Positions 18,896 through 28,177 of a stretch of 43,630 bases of DNA are shown piece by piece. Below the pieces are notes generated by a model. That model was not told the DNA's origin. It ran no database searches and saw only the letters and a list, made by a program, of their open reading frames with translations. Both the position numbers and the translations under genes were made by a program. How positions within the stretch are numbered: position 1 is the stretch's first letter; the number at the start of each line of letters is the position of its first letter. Location: contig JAITKF010000024.1 in the NCBI GenBank assembly GCA_031278545.1, forward strand, positions 1 to 43,630, in the 5' to 3' direction. The stretch is from Prevotellaceae bacterium. GTDB taxonomy: Bacteria > Bacteroidota > Bacteroidia > Bacteroidales > UBA932.

Positions 18896-21130
18896 TTAAC
18901 GCTTCACGTCCCCCATCTCTACGGTAAGTTTACCGCCGTTGATGATGTCGCGGAAGAAGATATAGTAGTTGTCATACGGCTGTCCATTGAGCGTGGCGCG
19001 TTGAATGTATTTGTTGGCGGCACTATTGTTGACGGCTTCGATAGTGAAGGTCTTTCCGTCGGCGACCTTAATCACCGCGCGGTCGATGACCGGACTGCCA
19101 AAGATATATTTTCCGCCTGCCGGTTCGACTTGATACAGCCCCATTGCCGACAATACATACCACGCCGACATCTGCCCCACATCCTCATTACCCGACAGTC
19201 CGTCCGGCGCGTTATGGTACATCACGGACAACGTCTCGCGTACCCTGTCGGCCGTTTTCCACGGTTGCCCGACGTAGGGATACATATATATTATATGGTG
19301 GCTCGGCTCATTGCCGTGGGCATACTGCCCTATTAGCCCGCTGATGTCGGGCGAGGCGTGCTCGCCCAGCGAACCTTCGGCGATAAACAGCGAGTCGAGT
19401 TTTTCGATAAACCGCTCCCGGCTGCCGAACAGCCCGACCAGTCCTTCGATGTCGTGCGGCACAAGCCATGTGTATTGCCACGCATTGCCTTCGGTATAGT
19501 CATTGTCGCGATGCACCGATTCAAAGGGATTGAACGTCGGACGGAATGCGCCGTCGGACGAGCGTCCGCGTACAAAGTCGGTAGTCGTATCGAAATACGC
19601 CGCGTAGGACTTGCTACGTTGCAGGAAATACCGGTAGTCGTCGGTTTTATTCAGCACCTGCGCCACCTGTGCAATACTCCAGTCGGCGATGGCGTATTCC
19701 ATGCACTTTGCCAGGGCCTCTTCCTCTTTATCGTAGGGGATATAGCCGTATTCCTTCAGGTATTTCAGGCCGCGTTCGTCGAGCATGGCTGAGGCGCGCA
19801 TCGCCTCGAAAGCCAGCTCGTGGTCGAAGCCGTCGTAGCCTTTCAGCAGGGCGTCGGCCACGACCGGAATGCCAGGATTGCCCACCATGCAGTCGGTTTC
19901 GCAGCCCATCAGGTGCCATACGGGTAGTTTACCCTGCTGCCGGTAAATCGTCAGCATCGTGCGGATGACGTCGTTCATTTTCTCGGGATGAATGAGGGTC
20001 ATCAACGGATGTGCCGCGCGGTAGGTATCCCACAGCGAGAAAGTCGTGTAGTTTGTAAATCCTTCGCCGGCGTGCGTCTGCCCGTCTGCGCCGCGGTAGT
20101 CGCCGTTGACGTCGCAAAACACCGACGGGGCCACCATCGTATGATACAATGCCGTGTAGAATGTACGTTTCAGATGTTCGTCGCCGGTGCGAATGTCGAT
20201 TTTAGAGAGTTCGTCGTTCCACGCTTTATCGGCTAATTGTACGGTTTGCGCAAAATTCCATCCGGGCAATTCGGCCTGCATGTTCATCCGGGCGTTATCG
20301 ATGCTCACCGGCGAGAGCGCCACCTTAACGTACAGTTCTCCGCCGTCGGGCATATCGAAAAACGCCAGGCCATACACCTTCTCGCCTTTCTTTTCGCGGT
20401 CGGATTCCTCTTCGGTCATGCCTGCCGGCGTCGTTGCTGTGAAGCGTGTGATAGGTTTCGAGAACACGGCCGTAAAATACACCCGCTGGTCGCGCGCCCA
20501 TCCGCTCGAGTAGCGGTAGCCCGACACCACCGTATCGTTCTCCTGCACGAGGTATCCTTCTACCGGTTTGTCCCAACATTGCCCATTTTCGAGGTCGATG
20601 ACCACCTTCGTATCCGTCGCGGCGGGGAAGGTATAGCGGTGGAAGCCCACGCGCTTGGTAGCCGTCAGCGCGACATCGATATTATACCGGTCGAGGTGGA
20701 CGGCATAGTAGCCAGCCTTCACCGTTTCGGTCTCGCGGCGGAAGAGGGAATAGAGTCCGGTACGGTAATCGCCGGCTGCGCCGCGGCTGAGGGTTACATG
20801 GCCGACGGCGGGCATCAGGTTGACGTCGCCCAGGTCGCCGATGCCTGTACCGCTGAGGTGCATATGGCTAAAGCCGATAATCGTCGAGTCGGAAATGTGG
20901 TATCCGGAGCACCAGTCCCACGTCTGCGGGATGTTCGACGGCCCCAACTGTACCAGTCCGAAGGGAACGTTAGCGCCGACGAACACATGCCCGTGCCCGC
21001 CCGAGCCGATGTATGGGTCGACGTATTGTGTATAGTTCGGCTCCTCGGACGCTTCCCACATCAGGTCGATACTTATTATGACAACTAAGAACAGTATGGC
21101 AAATGTGAGTAATAGAATAATCTGTTTCAT
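18896..21130 (-). CDS. GH92 family glycosyl hydrolase (alpha-mannosidase-like)
   Basis: 744 aa; YTQYVDPYIGSGGHGHVFVGANVPFGLVQLGPSNI...; DYTEGNAWQYTWLVPHDIEGL; YAHGNEPSHHIIYMYPYVGQPWKTADRVRE; GLSGNEDVGQMSAWYVLSAMGLYQVEPAGGKY. Confidence 0.96.
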   Translation of the reverse strand: MKQIILLLTFAILFLVVIISIDLMWEASEEPNYTQYVDPYIGSGGHGHVFVGANVPFGLVQLGPSNIPQTWDWCSGYHISDSTIIGFSHMHLSGTGIGDLGDVNLMPAVGHVTLSRGAAGDYRTGLYSLFRRETETVKAGYYAVHLDRYNIDVALTATKRVGFHRYTFPAATDTKVVIDLENGQCWDKPVEGYLVQENDTVVSGYRYSSGWARDQRVYFTAVFSKPITRFTATTPAGMTEEESDREKKGEKVYGLAFFDMPDGGELYVKVALSPVSIDNARMNMQAELPGWNFAQTVQLADKAWNDELSKIDIRTGDEHLKRTFYTALYHTMVAPSVFCDVNGDYRGADGQTHAGEGFTNYTTFSLWDTYRAAHPLMTLIHPEKMNDVIRTMLTIYRQQGKLPVWHLMGCETDCMVGNPGIPVVADALLKGYDGFDHELAFEAMRASAMLDERGLKYLKEYGYIPYDKEEEALAKCMEYAIADWSIAQVAQVLNKTDDYRYFLQRSKSYAAYFDTTTDFVRGRSSDGAFRPTFNPFESVHRDNDYTEGNAWQYTWLVPHDIEGLVGLFGSRERFIEKLDSLFIAEGSLGEHASPDISGLIGQYAHGNEPSHHIIYMYPYVGQPWKTADRVRETLSVMYHNAPDGLSGNEDVGQMSAWYVLSAMGLYQVEPAGGKYIFGSPVIDRAVIKVADGKTFTIEAVNNSAANKYIQRATLNGQPYDNYYIFFRDIINGGKLTVEMGDVKR

Positions 21131-21177
21131 GTGTTTTATATTTTTATTGTGTATAATTTCTCTGTGTGGGGCGTAAT

Positions 21178-22287
21178 TTATACGTGTACTATACGGTATT
21201 CGGTAACGCCGAGGCCGATTGTCTCGGCATGTTGCAATCCTACGCGCCAGTTGGTATTTGGGTGCACGTGGCAGAACTTATCTTTGCCGGTTAAGTCGAG
21301 CCGTCCGTCTTCGTTGCCGCGCGAGCCGGGCAGCGAGGGGGCGGCGGTAACCATATCGGCGCAGGCTTGGTCGAGCGCTACGGGGTCGAACGCGGCGGCG
21401 ATGCCGATGTCGGGCACAAGCGGCACGTCGTTGCTTGCCCAGCAGTCGCAGTCGGGCGATACGTTCATGATGAAATTGACGTGGAAGTGGGGCTTGTCCT
21501 TCAACAGCGCATAAGTATATTCGGCGATTTTGCGGTTCATCGTTTCCGACGAATTATTCCACACCGGCTGCGCGGCGTCGAAGCGGCACACCGCAATGCA
21601 CTGTCCGCAGCCGACGCATTGGCGGTAGTCGATAACGGCTGTGCGGGTAGTGTTGATAGTGATTGCGCCGTAGTTGCAGAAGCGCACGCACTGGCGGCAG
21701 GCGGTACAGTTTGCCGTCTCGATGTGCGGCTGTGATGATGAATGCAGGTCGAGTTTACCGCCGCGGCTGGCCGAGCCCATCCCGATATTTTTCAACGCAC
21801 CGCCGAAGCCGGCCTGTTCGTGTCCCTTAAAATGATTCATGCTGATAATGATGTCGGCATTTGCAATAGCTGCGCCGATTTTCGCCGATTTACAAATATC
21901 CGACCCGACCGGTATCTCCACGTATTCCGTTCCCTTCAATCCATCGGCAATAATGACGGGCGCTTTGACGCCGGTCATCGTAAATCCGTTCTCGAACGCG
22001 CCTATCTGATGGTCGATAGCATTGGCACGACGTCCGGAGTAGAGCGTATTGCTGTCGGTCAGGAAGACTTTCGCTCCTAACGCCTGCAGGATTTCCACCA
22101 TCCGGCAGGCATAATTATGCCGGATGTAGGCCAGATTCCCCGGCTCGCCGAAATGAATCTTAATAGCGGTAAACTTATCCTTAAAATCTATTTTTGCGAT
22201 ACCGGCTGCCCGCACCAACCGTTCCATTTTGCCCTGCAAATTGAGCGAGGCGGTCGTGCGCAAATTAGTAAAGTAAACAGTGGACAT
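21178..22287 (-). CDS. DUF362 domain / 4Fe-4S ferredoxin-type protein
   Basis: Cys motifs CTACRQCVRFCNYGAI and CVGCGQCIAVCRFDAA; HFKGHEQAGFGGALKNIGMGSASRGGK. The natural start is probably MSTVYF at 22287, because a TACCTTTG -7 box lies at 22309-22316 (minus strand). Confidence 0.92.
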   Translation of the reverse strand: MSTVYFTNLRTTASLNLQGKMERLVRAAGIAKIDFKDKFTAIKIHFGEPGNLAYIRHNYACRMVEILQALGAKVFLTDSNTLYSGRRANAIDHQIGAFENGFTMTGVKAPVIIADGLKGTEYVEIPVGSDICKSAKIGAAIANADIIISMNHFKGHEQAGFGGALKNIGMGSASRGGKLDLHSSSQPHIETANCTACRQCVRFCNYGAITINTTRTAVIDYRQCVGCGQCIAVCRFDAAQPVWNNSSETMNRKIAEYTYALLKDKPHFHVNFIMNVSPDCDCWASNDVPLVPDIGIAAAFDPVALDQACADMVTAAPSLPGSRGNEDGRLDLTGKDKFCHVHPNTNWRVGLQHAETIGLGVTEYRIVHV

Positions 22288-22365
22288 AGTCATTGCATTT
22301 TGAGAATGCAAAGGTAGCGAAAAAATACTAATTGCGCGTGGCGCGCCTGTCCCCTCACCGTCCTA

Positions 22366-23970
22366 TTACCGTTCCCCTATCCGCTCAAAGTAGGGCAGCC
22401 GGTGCAGGGGGACGTCGCACGTTATGACGGCGGGGCCTTCGTAGCGTTGGCCGGCTTCGTCCTGCCATATACCGGCGGGGAGCCGGACGGTACGGGAATA
22501 TTCGGGCGCGACGACGGGAGCTACCAAATACCGGTCGCCTAACATGAACTGGTCTTTGCATTGGGCAAAGCCCTCATGCGGGAAGGCGTATTCCATGTGG
22601 CGGGCAATCGGCTCGCCGCTCATGGCCGAATGCCGGGCGGCAGCGATGATATAGCTGCCCATGCGGGCATGCAGGCGGGCGGCCTGCCGGACAATCGACA
22701 GGTTGTCGTCATTCAGGATACGCCACGGGGCTACGGAGAACTGCATCATCGGCATCAGAGAGTGTACCTGCGCCGAACGTACAATCAACGGCTGGTCGAA
22801 ACGGTCGGAGTCGACGCCAAAGAATGAGGTGAACTGGCCACCGCCAATCATATCGGGACAAGTATAGGCATAGCCAAGCAGTCCGGCGGCCAATATGTCG
22901 GGGATAAGCAATTGGATAGCCTCCCACGCATAATTTTTATCACCCAAACGTTGTACTAAGGGCTGCCCGCCCATTTTCCAGCAGGCGCGAAATTCATTGA
23001 ACGGGAACTGTAGTCCTACGGCCGCCCATGCTTCCGAATGGTCGACCGAGAGGGCGTCGGCGCGGAGGCCTTCGATAACTTGCGGGTCGTAGTAGGAATT
23101 GTCGCCGGCGTCGAATTTAAAGCCGTCGACGCCATAGTCGGTTTGCAGGGATTTTAGTTGGGTGATGAAATACGCCTCGGCGTCAGGATTGGTGAAGTCA
23201 TAGCAGGCGCTGACGCCGTTCCACCAGTGGAGCATTGCCGGAATATCTGTCCCGCGTTCCCGCAGCAGGTATCCTTTATCGGCCAGTAGGCGGAATTCGG
23301 GGCTGTCGGCGCTGACAAATGGGCATACCCATAACATTACTTTAAATCCCTGGTCATGCAGGCGTGCTATCATTGCACGAGGGTCGGGGAATTTGTCGGG
23401 CTTAAATTCAAAGTTACCGTAATACTTCTGCCAGTTGTCGTCGATCATTAGGATACCTGTCGGGAAGTCGTTCCGGACGATGTCATCGGCATATTGCAAG
23501 ATGTCTCGCTGGTTTTGGTCGTACATCAGCTCAATCCACGTGTTGTATTGAGGCATGGTGAAGAAGAGGCTGTCGGGTATCATTCCCGAAGGGGGAAAAT
23601 GTGTCGCCGCCGCTGCAAGGAAGGCTTCGCGTAGGGTCGTTCCGGCCTGCCGGACGGCGACGGTTTCAAAGGCTGATACGATGTGCAGGCTACGGCCTTT
23701 CACCTCAAAGGTAAAGGGGTAGTCACTCCAGACGTATCGCCCGTTGCTGGAGAGGAATAGGGGCACGACCTGATTGTTATCGGCGCGCATAGATAAGTCG
23801 AACGCCTCGACCGGCTGCAGGTAGGGCATTCGCGAACCGAAAGCGACCACGCCGCCCCACCAGTATTCATCTTCTTCAAAGTTGATGACCACGCTATGCG
23901 GGGCGCCGGTACATCCTGTGAGGAGGATGCAAAGAAGAAGTAAGTAGTGGATTCTTTTCATAACGTACAA
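22366..23970 (-). CDS. GH31-type glycoside hydrolase (lipoprotein)
   Basis: 534 aa; ILMIDDNWQKYYGNFEFKPDKFPDPRAMIARLHDQGFKVMLWVCPFVSADSPEFR; FKFDAGDNSYYD; DMIGGGQFTSFFGVDSDRFDQPLIVRSAQVHSLMPMMQFS; C-terminal DRYLVAPVV. The lipobox signal LLLCILLTGC may start at 23961. Confidence 0.88.
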   Translation of the reverse strand: MYVMKRIHYLLLLCILLTGCTGAPHSVVINFEEDEYWWGGVVAFGSRMPYLQPVEAFDLSMRADNNQVVPLFLSSNGRYVWSDYPFTFEVKGRSLHIVSAFETVAVRQAGTTLREAFLAAAATHFPPSGMIPDSLFFTMPQYNTWIELMYDQNQRDILQYADDIVRNDFPTGILMIDDNWQKYYGNFEFKPDKFPDPRAMIARLHDQGFKVMLWVCPFVSADSPEFRLLADKGYLLRERGTDIPAMLHWWNGVSACYDFTNPDAEAYFITQLKSLQTDYGVDGFKFDAGDNSYYDPQVIEGLRADALSVDHSEAWAAVGLQFPFNEFRACWKMGGQPLVQRLGDKNYAWEAIQLLIPDILAAGLLGYAYTCPDMIGGGQFTSFFGVDSDRFDQPLIVRSAQVHSLMPMMQFSVAPWRILNDDNLSIVRQAARLHARMGSYIIAAARHSAMSGEPIARHMEYAFPHEGFAQCKDQFMLGDRYLVAPVVAPEYSRTVRLPAGIWQDEAGQRYEGPAVITCDVPLHRLPYFERIGER

Positions 23971-23989
23971 ATGTACACATTTTTTTTAT

Positions 23990-24375
23990 ACACCCCTATC
24001 ATGTATGCGGAGATGTTCTGAGTCGTTTAGGATGATTCCCATATATACGGGAATATCCTGAGCTGTTCGGGACGGTCTCCGCGCGTGCGGATATTGTCCT
24101 GAGCCGTTCGGGACGGTCTCCGCGCGTGCGGATTTCTTCCTGAGCTGTTCGGGACGGTCTCCGCGCGTGCGGATTCTGTCCTGAGCCGTTCGGGACGGTC
24201 TCCGCGTGTGCGGATTTCTTCCTGAGCTGTTCGGGACGGTCTCCGCGCGTGCGGATTCTGTCCTGAGCCGTTCGGGATGATTTCCGCGCGTGCGGATTCT
24301 GTCCTGAGCCGTTCGGGATGATTCCCGCACGTGCGGATTCTGTCCTGAATTGTCCGAAGGGTGTATTATAAGCAT
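23990..24375. repeat. Tandem repeat array A, ~41-bp period (about 8-9 units)
   Basis: Unit GAGCYGTTCGGGACGGTCTCCGCGCGTGCGGATTCTGTCCT. Unit starts at 24020, 24060, 24101, 24142, 24183, 24224, 24265, 24306 and 24347 (spacing 40, then 41 seven times). Outer units are degenerate. Confidence 0.97.
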
Positions 24376-24376
24376 T

Positions 24377-26176
24377 CTACTGTGCGGTGAATGTAATGGA
24401 AAACTTCTGTCCACTTTTGGGCGTTACGGTATAGAATGTACCGTAGCGAATGACATCTTTGTTTACGTCGAAACCACTTTTAAGGTTAACGGATACCTTA
24501 TGATAGCCCTCGATGACGGGTATTCTCATATTTGGCGGGCCACCGCCAATGACGATGGACGGGTCGTCGAAGTCTTCGGCAAAGAAGACCGTGCTGCCTC
24601 CTTCGGCTGTTGATGGCGGATAGGCAAAGAGATTGACGTCGCCACCCCAGGGGTAGATATAGAAGATAGCTTCAAAGACGTTTTCTGTTCCGGCTTTCTT
24701 ATAGAGTGTGAGAGCTGTGCTGGGATCCCATGCAGCGCGTGGGTCGGCAGGGTGTTTCAGCCAGCTCCAGCCGTCGAGGTAGATGGCATTAGGGTAGCCG
24801 ACATTCTCACGAATGTAAAGGTGGCCGGAAAAGATGTCAAGGGTCATATAATATTGTCCCGTTTCTTGTATAAACTTCCACGAAGTGTTGCCGCTTCCTG
24901 TGAATACATCAGGGTCAGTAAAGGTATTAGCAAGATTAATTCCGGTGGCGACGACTGTTTGGTCTTTTGTCATGCTCAGCGTTCCTTCGTAGATGAAGAA
25001 CTGGCCTGATTTAAGGTTCAGCAAGGCGTCGGCAAAGGTAATATTAGACGGACGGTCGATGCCATTTACGAGAATTTTTCCATTTTGGTATTCTAACGAT
25101 TTCGAGACGTCATAGAGACGTACACTTGTGATGTCGCCGGCTTCGTTAGTCATGACACGTATGCTGATAGGTCCTCCGGCGGTAACGACAAAGCTGTGGT
25201 CTTTATTATCTGTAGAGGTAATGATGTTCGTTCCGTTGAAGAGGATATATTGTTCTTGTCCGGCCTTCTTGAAGCGAAATTGGCCGGCCACGATATTGCC
25301 CCACATATCGTCAGCCGCTTCACCGGAGCCAGTATTCGGGGGAGACCAGTCCCACCGTTTAAGATTACCTGACGAATAACCAGTCATTTTCATCTTGGAA
25401 CGTTCAGTGGTAATTTCTCCATCAGCCCAATGTCCCGAAATGGTTCCGAGGATATACAGTTCATTATCGGTCATAAGCTGCCACTGCTGCGCATTCCCGA
25501 AGGTAAGTGAGAAGGAAATGGGGTCGAAGGTAATTTTAAAGAATGCTTCTTCGTTTTTGCCGAAGAGGATGTCGCCGGCGGCCATCGCTTTGATTGCATC
25601 GCCGTCAAGTCCCCAATAGAGCCCTTGTTGGTCTTGGGAAGCGTGTATTTTTCCTGTGGCGCCTGCGGGAATAAGGTTTTCAAACTCAAAGAGCGCTCCG
25701 ACTTTTGTCATCGAATATACCGTATTGTTGATGACAATGTAGAGGACGTTAAATACAGGTACGGTAACGTTGGACAGACGCGTTTCGACACTCGATAGCT
25801 GGTTGGCGCTGTTGCGGACGCTCAGGGATATGATAATATCACTTGTGGATGCGTTCGGCGGAATCGGAATAAGCAATGATTCATTAATGCTGAACGTCTT
25901 TCCGGTCAGCATTTGCGTCTGTTCAAATAGGTCGCCGCCTGCGTAACTTATTTTAATAGCGTATGAACGTAATCCTATGTCGTCGGACAATTCGGCGGCA
26001 ATGGTTATAGCATCGCCATATTTAAGATTATCCGTCGGGGATACCGATAGATTCTCTATTTTAGCTTTTCCTTCGTCGGAGTCGACAGGATCATCTTTAC
26101 TGCATGCGACCGGTATGGTTGCAGCCATAATTATAGTCAATAGGAATGACCATTGGAGTGAATGAATTTTTTTCAT
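24377..26176 (-). CDS. SusE/SusF-like outer-membrane lipoprotein
   Basis: 599 aa; signal plus lipobox (MAATIPVACSKDD), repeated beta-rich domains (YILGTISGHWADGE, YPNAIYLDGWSW), positioned downstream in a SusCD locus. Family assigned from position and architecture. Confidence 0.6.
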   Translation of the reverse strand: MKKIHSLQWSFLLTIIMAATIPVACSKDDPVDSDEGKAKIENLSVSPTDNLKYGDAITIAAELSDDIGLRSYAIKISYAGGDLFEQTQMLTGKTFSINESLLIPIPPNASTSDIIISLSVRNSANQLSSVETRLSNVTVPVFNVLYIVINNTVYSMTKVGALFEFENLIPAGATGKIHASQDQQGLYWGLDGDAIKAMAAGDILFGKNEEAFFKITFDPISFSLTFGNAQQWQLMTDNELYILGTISGHWADGEITTERSKMKMTGYSSGNLKRWDWSPPNTGSGEAADDMWGNIVAGQFRFKKAGQEQYILFNGTNIITSTDNKDHSFVVTAGGPISIRVMTNEAGDITSVRLYDVSKSLEYQNGKILVNGIDRPSNITFADALLNLKSGQFFIYEGTLSMTKDQTVVATGINLANTFTDPDVFTGSGNTSWKFIQETGQYYMTLDIFSGHLYIRENVGYPNAIYLDGWSWLKHPADPRAAWDPSTALTLYKKAGTENVFEAIFYIYPWGGDVNLFAYPPSTAEGGSTVFFAEDFDDPSIVIGGGPPNMRIPVIEGYHKVSVNLKSGFDVNKDVIRYGTFYTVTPKSGQKFSITFTAQ

Positions 26177-26263
26177 GATATTTTGATTTTGGATAATTTA
26201 TTTTTGTTATTCTGGTTATAGTTTTCGTTATGATATACTATTTTTGGCGGTAATGGAAAATCA

Positions 26264-27679
26264 TTAATGATGGGTAAAAAAGCGTTCGCCGTTATATGGC
26301 ATACTTGAGTTGGTAGCGTCGATATGTATGGCGTTATACAGGATATTGTATCCTGTAACGGCGTCCCATATTTCGGTATTTGCAAAGCGAATGGAATAGT
26401 CGGAAAGGGAGTACAGGGATTCCGACATATCAGGAAGATTTAAGCTGAGACTGTATTGACCGGATGGCATATTATCGGGGAGCCCGGCGGAAATTTCGAT
26501 GGTACGTTCTATATTAGGTAGCCAACGGCGGGGATCTTCGTCTACCGATGCTATATAATGTTCACCTGTCGTTAAATGTGTCAGAATAAGTTCCACTTTT
26601 CGTTCATTATAAGGAGGCGCAAATCCGGCATTCCTAAGAATGATTCGTGCAGTAAACAAGCCTCCGGGGGCGATAGAATCAGTATATTCTCCGGAAATAA
26701 GCACGAAACGGTAGCCCATCTCCCTTTTGATTTTGTCCATGTAACCTCCGGCGCTCCATCCATTATTGACGGCTTGGTAGTAATCTTCATTGAGGAATGA
26801 AAATCGTAGGCGTTTCATCTCGTCGTATGCTTTTAGGCCTGTCGCTGGCTCAATGCCGTCTGGCGGACACGTCTCTCCGCCAATGGGAACAAAGAGGCAT
26901 TCGCGGCTGAGGTAGTTTTTATCATCCTCTACATTAATGTAGGTACCGTAGTCTGTTTGACTGGCAAGGAAACAATCATTGTGATGGGCAATACGCGCTA
27001 TGGGAGTTCCTGTAAAGGCTTCGTCGGACGTTAGCGGCGTTGTGCGTTGACAAAATTCCTGTTTGTATGCGGGCGTGCGAACCTGTATGGCTCTACTTAT
27101 AGGTAATGCATCGAGTAGACGCGTCAGGACTTGATGTCGTGCACTAGCATTATTTAAGCCGTTAGACGAATAGTACCATTCTCCCCATGCTCCAATGAAG
27201 CCAGCCTGTACGACGGCTATTACATCTGCATTCTTCTCTAAAAGCGGCTTTATTTGGTCGATATGTTGTATAAGGGAAGATAGTGGCGCATCTGGCTCAT
27301 TAGCAGCGCTACTATACGCAAAGCGAACGATACACTTGGCGCCTCCCCGTCGAATGATGGCCATATCGTTGTCAAATGCCGATAATGCCTGTGATGATAA
27401 TGGCGCATCTCGAAAACTTTTTAAATAAAAGTAACGAAATAGCAGGGTAATACTACGCTCCCGGTACTGTCTTAATATTGTTTCCGAGAGCGTGCTACCG
27501 GCTCCTAACTGACAATCGGAATATTTGTAGAATCCCCGTTCAGGATTTGGGAATATTTCATCGGTAGTTGTATATTCAACCGATATTGTATGCGGCTCGC
27601 TATATTCTGCGGAAATTTTTGAACGCTCGCATGTAGTCACGACTACTGCTATGATAAGAAGAGAAAGTATTTTTTTCAT
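26264..27679 (-). CDS. DUF4832/DUF4874-type secreted protein
   Basis: 471 aa; FPNPERGFYKYSDCQ..., LRQYRERSITLLFRYFYLKSF, VQAGFIGAWGEWYYSSNGLNN. Confidence 0.83.
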   Translation of the reverse strand: MKKILSLLIIAVVVTTCERSKISAEYSEPHTISVEYTTTDEIFPNPERGFYKYSDCQLGAGSTLSETILRQYRERSITLLFRYFYLKSFRDAPLSSQALSAFDNDMAIIRRGGAKCIVRFAYSSAANEPDAPLSSLIQHIDQIKPLLEKNADVIAVVQAGFIGAWGEWYYSSNGLNNASARHQVLTRLLDALPISRAIQVRTPAYKQEFCQRTTPLTSDEAFTGTPIARIAHHNDCFLASQTDYGTYINVEDDKNYLSRECLFVPIGGETCPPDGIEPATGLKAYDEMKRLRFSFLNEDYYQAVNNGWSAGGYMDKIKREMGYRFVLISGEYTDSIAPGGLFTARIILRNAGFAPPYNERKVELILTHLTTGEHYIASVDEDPRRWLPNIERTIEISAGLPDNMPSGQYSLSLNLPDMSESLYSLSDYSIRFANTEIWDAVTGYNILYNAIHIDATNSSMPYNGERFFTHH

Positions 27680-27717
27680 ACCCGTTTAATAAATGGATAA
27701 GTTATAATTTATTCAGG

Positions 27718-28075
27718 ATGATTCCGCAATGAGGCGGGAATGCACTGATATGTCTGGCCTATTTCCGCAACGAGGCGGAAACGTCCCAGACAGTTTTTTT
27801 CGCTTCCGCAACGAGGCGGAAACGTCCCGGACAGTTTTTTTCGTTTCCGCAACGAGGCGGAAATGTCCCAGACATTTTTTTTCGTTTCCGCAACGAGGCG
27901 GAAATGTCCCGGACAGTTTTTTTCGTTTCCGCAACGAGGCGGAAATGTCCGGGAAATGTTTTTCTTGTTTCCACCTCGTTGCGGAAACGTCCGGGAATGT
28001 TTTTCTTGTTTCCGCCTCGTTGCGGAAACACTCTGAGATGTCTGGGATATTTCCATAATAATGTAGAAAGTATCT
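27718..28075. repeat. Tandem repeat array B, ~41-bp period (9 units) with inverted-core units at the right end
   Basis: Unit TTTCCGCAACGAGGCGGAAATGTCCCGGACAGTTTTTTTCG. TTCCNC positions: 27722, 27763, 27804, 27845, 27886, 27927, 27969, 28010, 28051. The last complete units read TTTCCRCCTCGTTGCGGAAA. Confidence 0.97.
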
Positions 28076-28177
28076 TGGACTCTTTCTTGTCTTTTAGATA
28101 TCTTATGGTAGGCGCACCGGAAGCTTTGGCGGGTGTCCATCATTCGATGTATAAGAGCTGATGGTCGGTAGATAAAG

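Noticed and set aside
18248-22317. Plus-strand ORFs opposite the esterase, GH92 and DUF362 genes (up to 283 aa at 20237-21088)
   Set aside because: Antisense shadow ORFs. The minus-strand genes have clear family motifs and these translations do not.
23986-24414. ORF of 142 aa on the minus strand with repeated TAQDRIRTRG/SARAETVPN motifs
   Set aside because: It runs through the 41-bp array. Because 41 is not a multiple of 3, the same DNA is read in all three frames in turn. There is no signal of protein selection, and it overlaps the end of the 24377-26176 gene.
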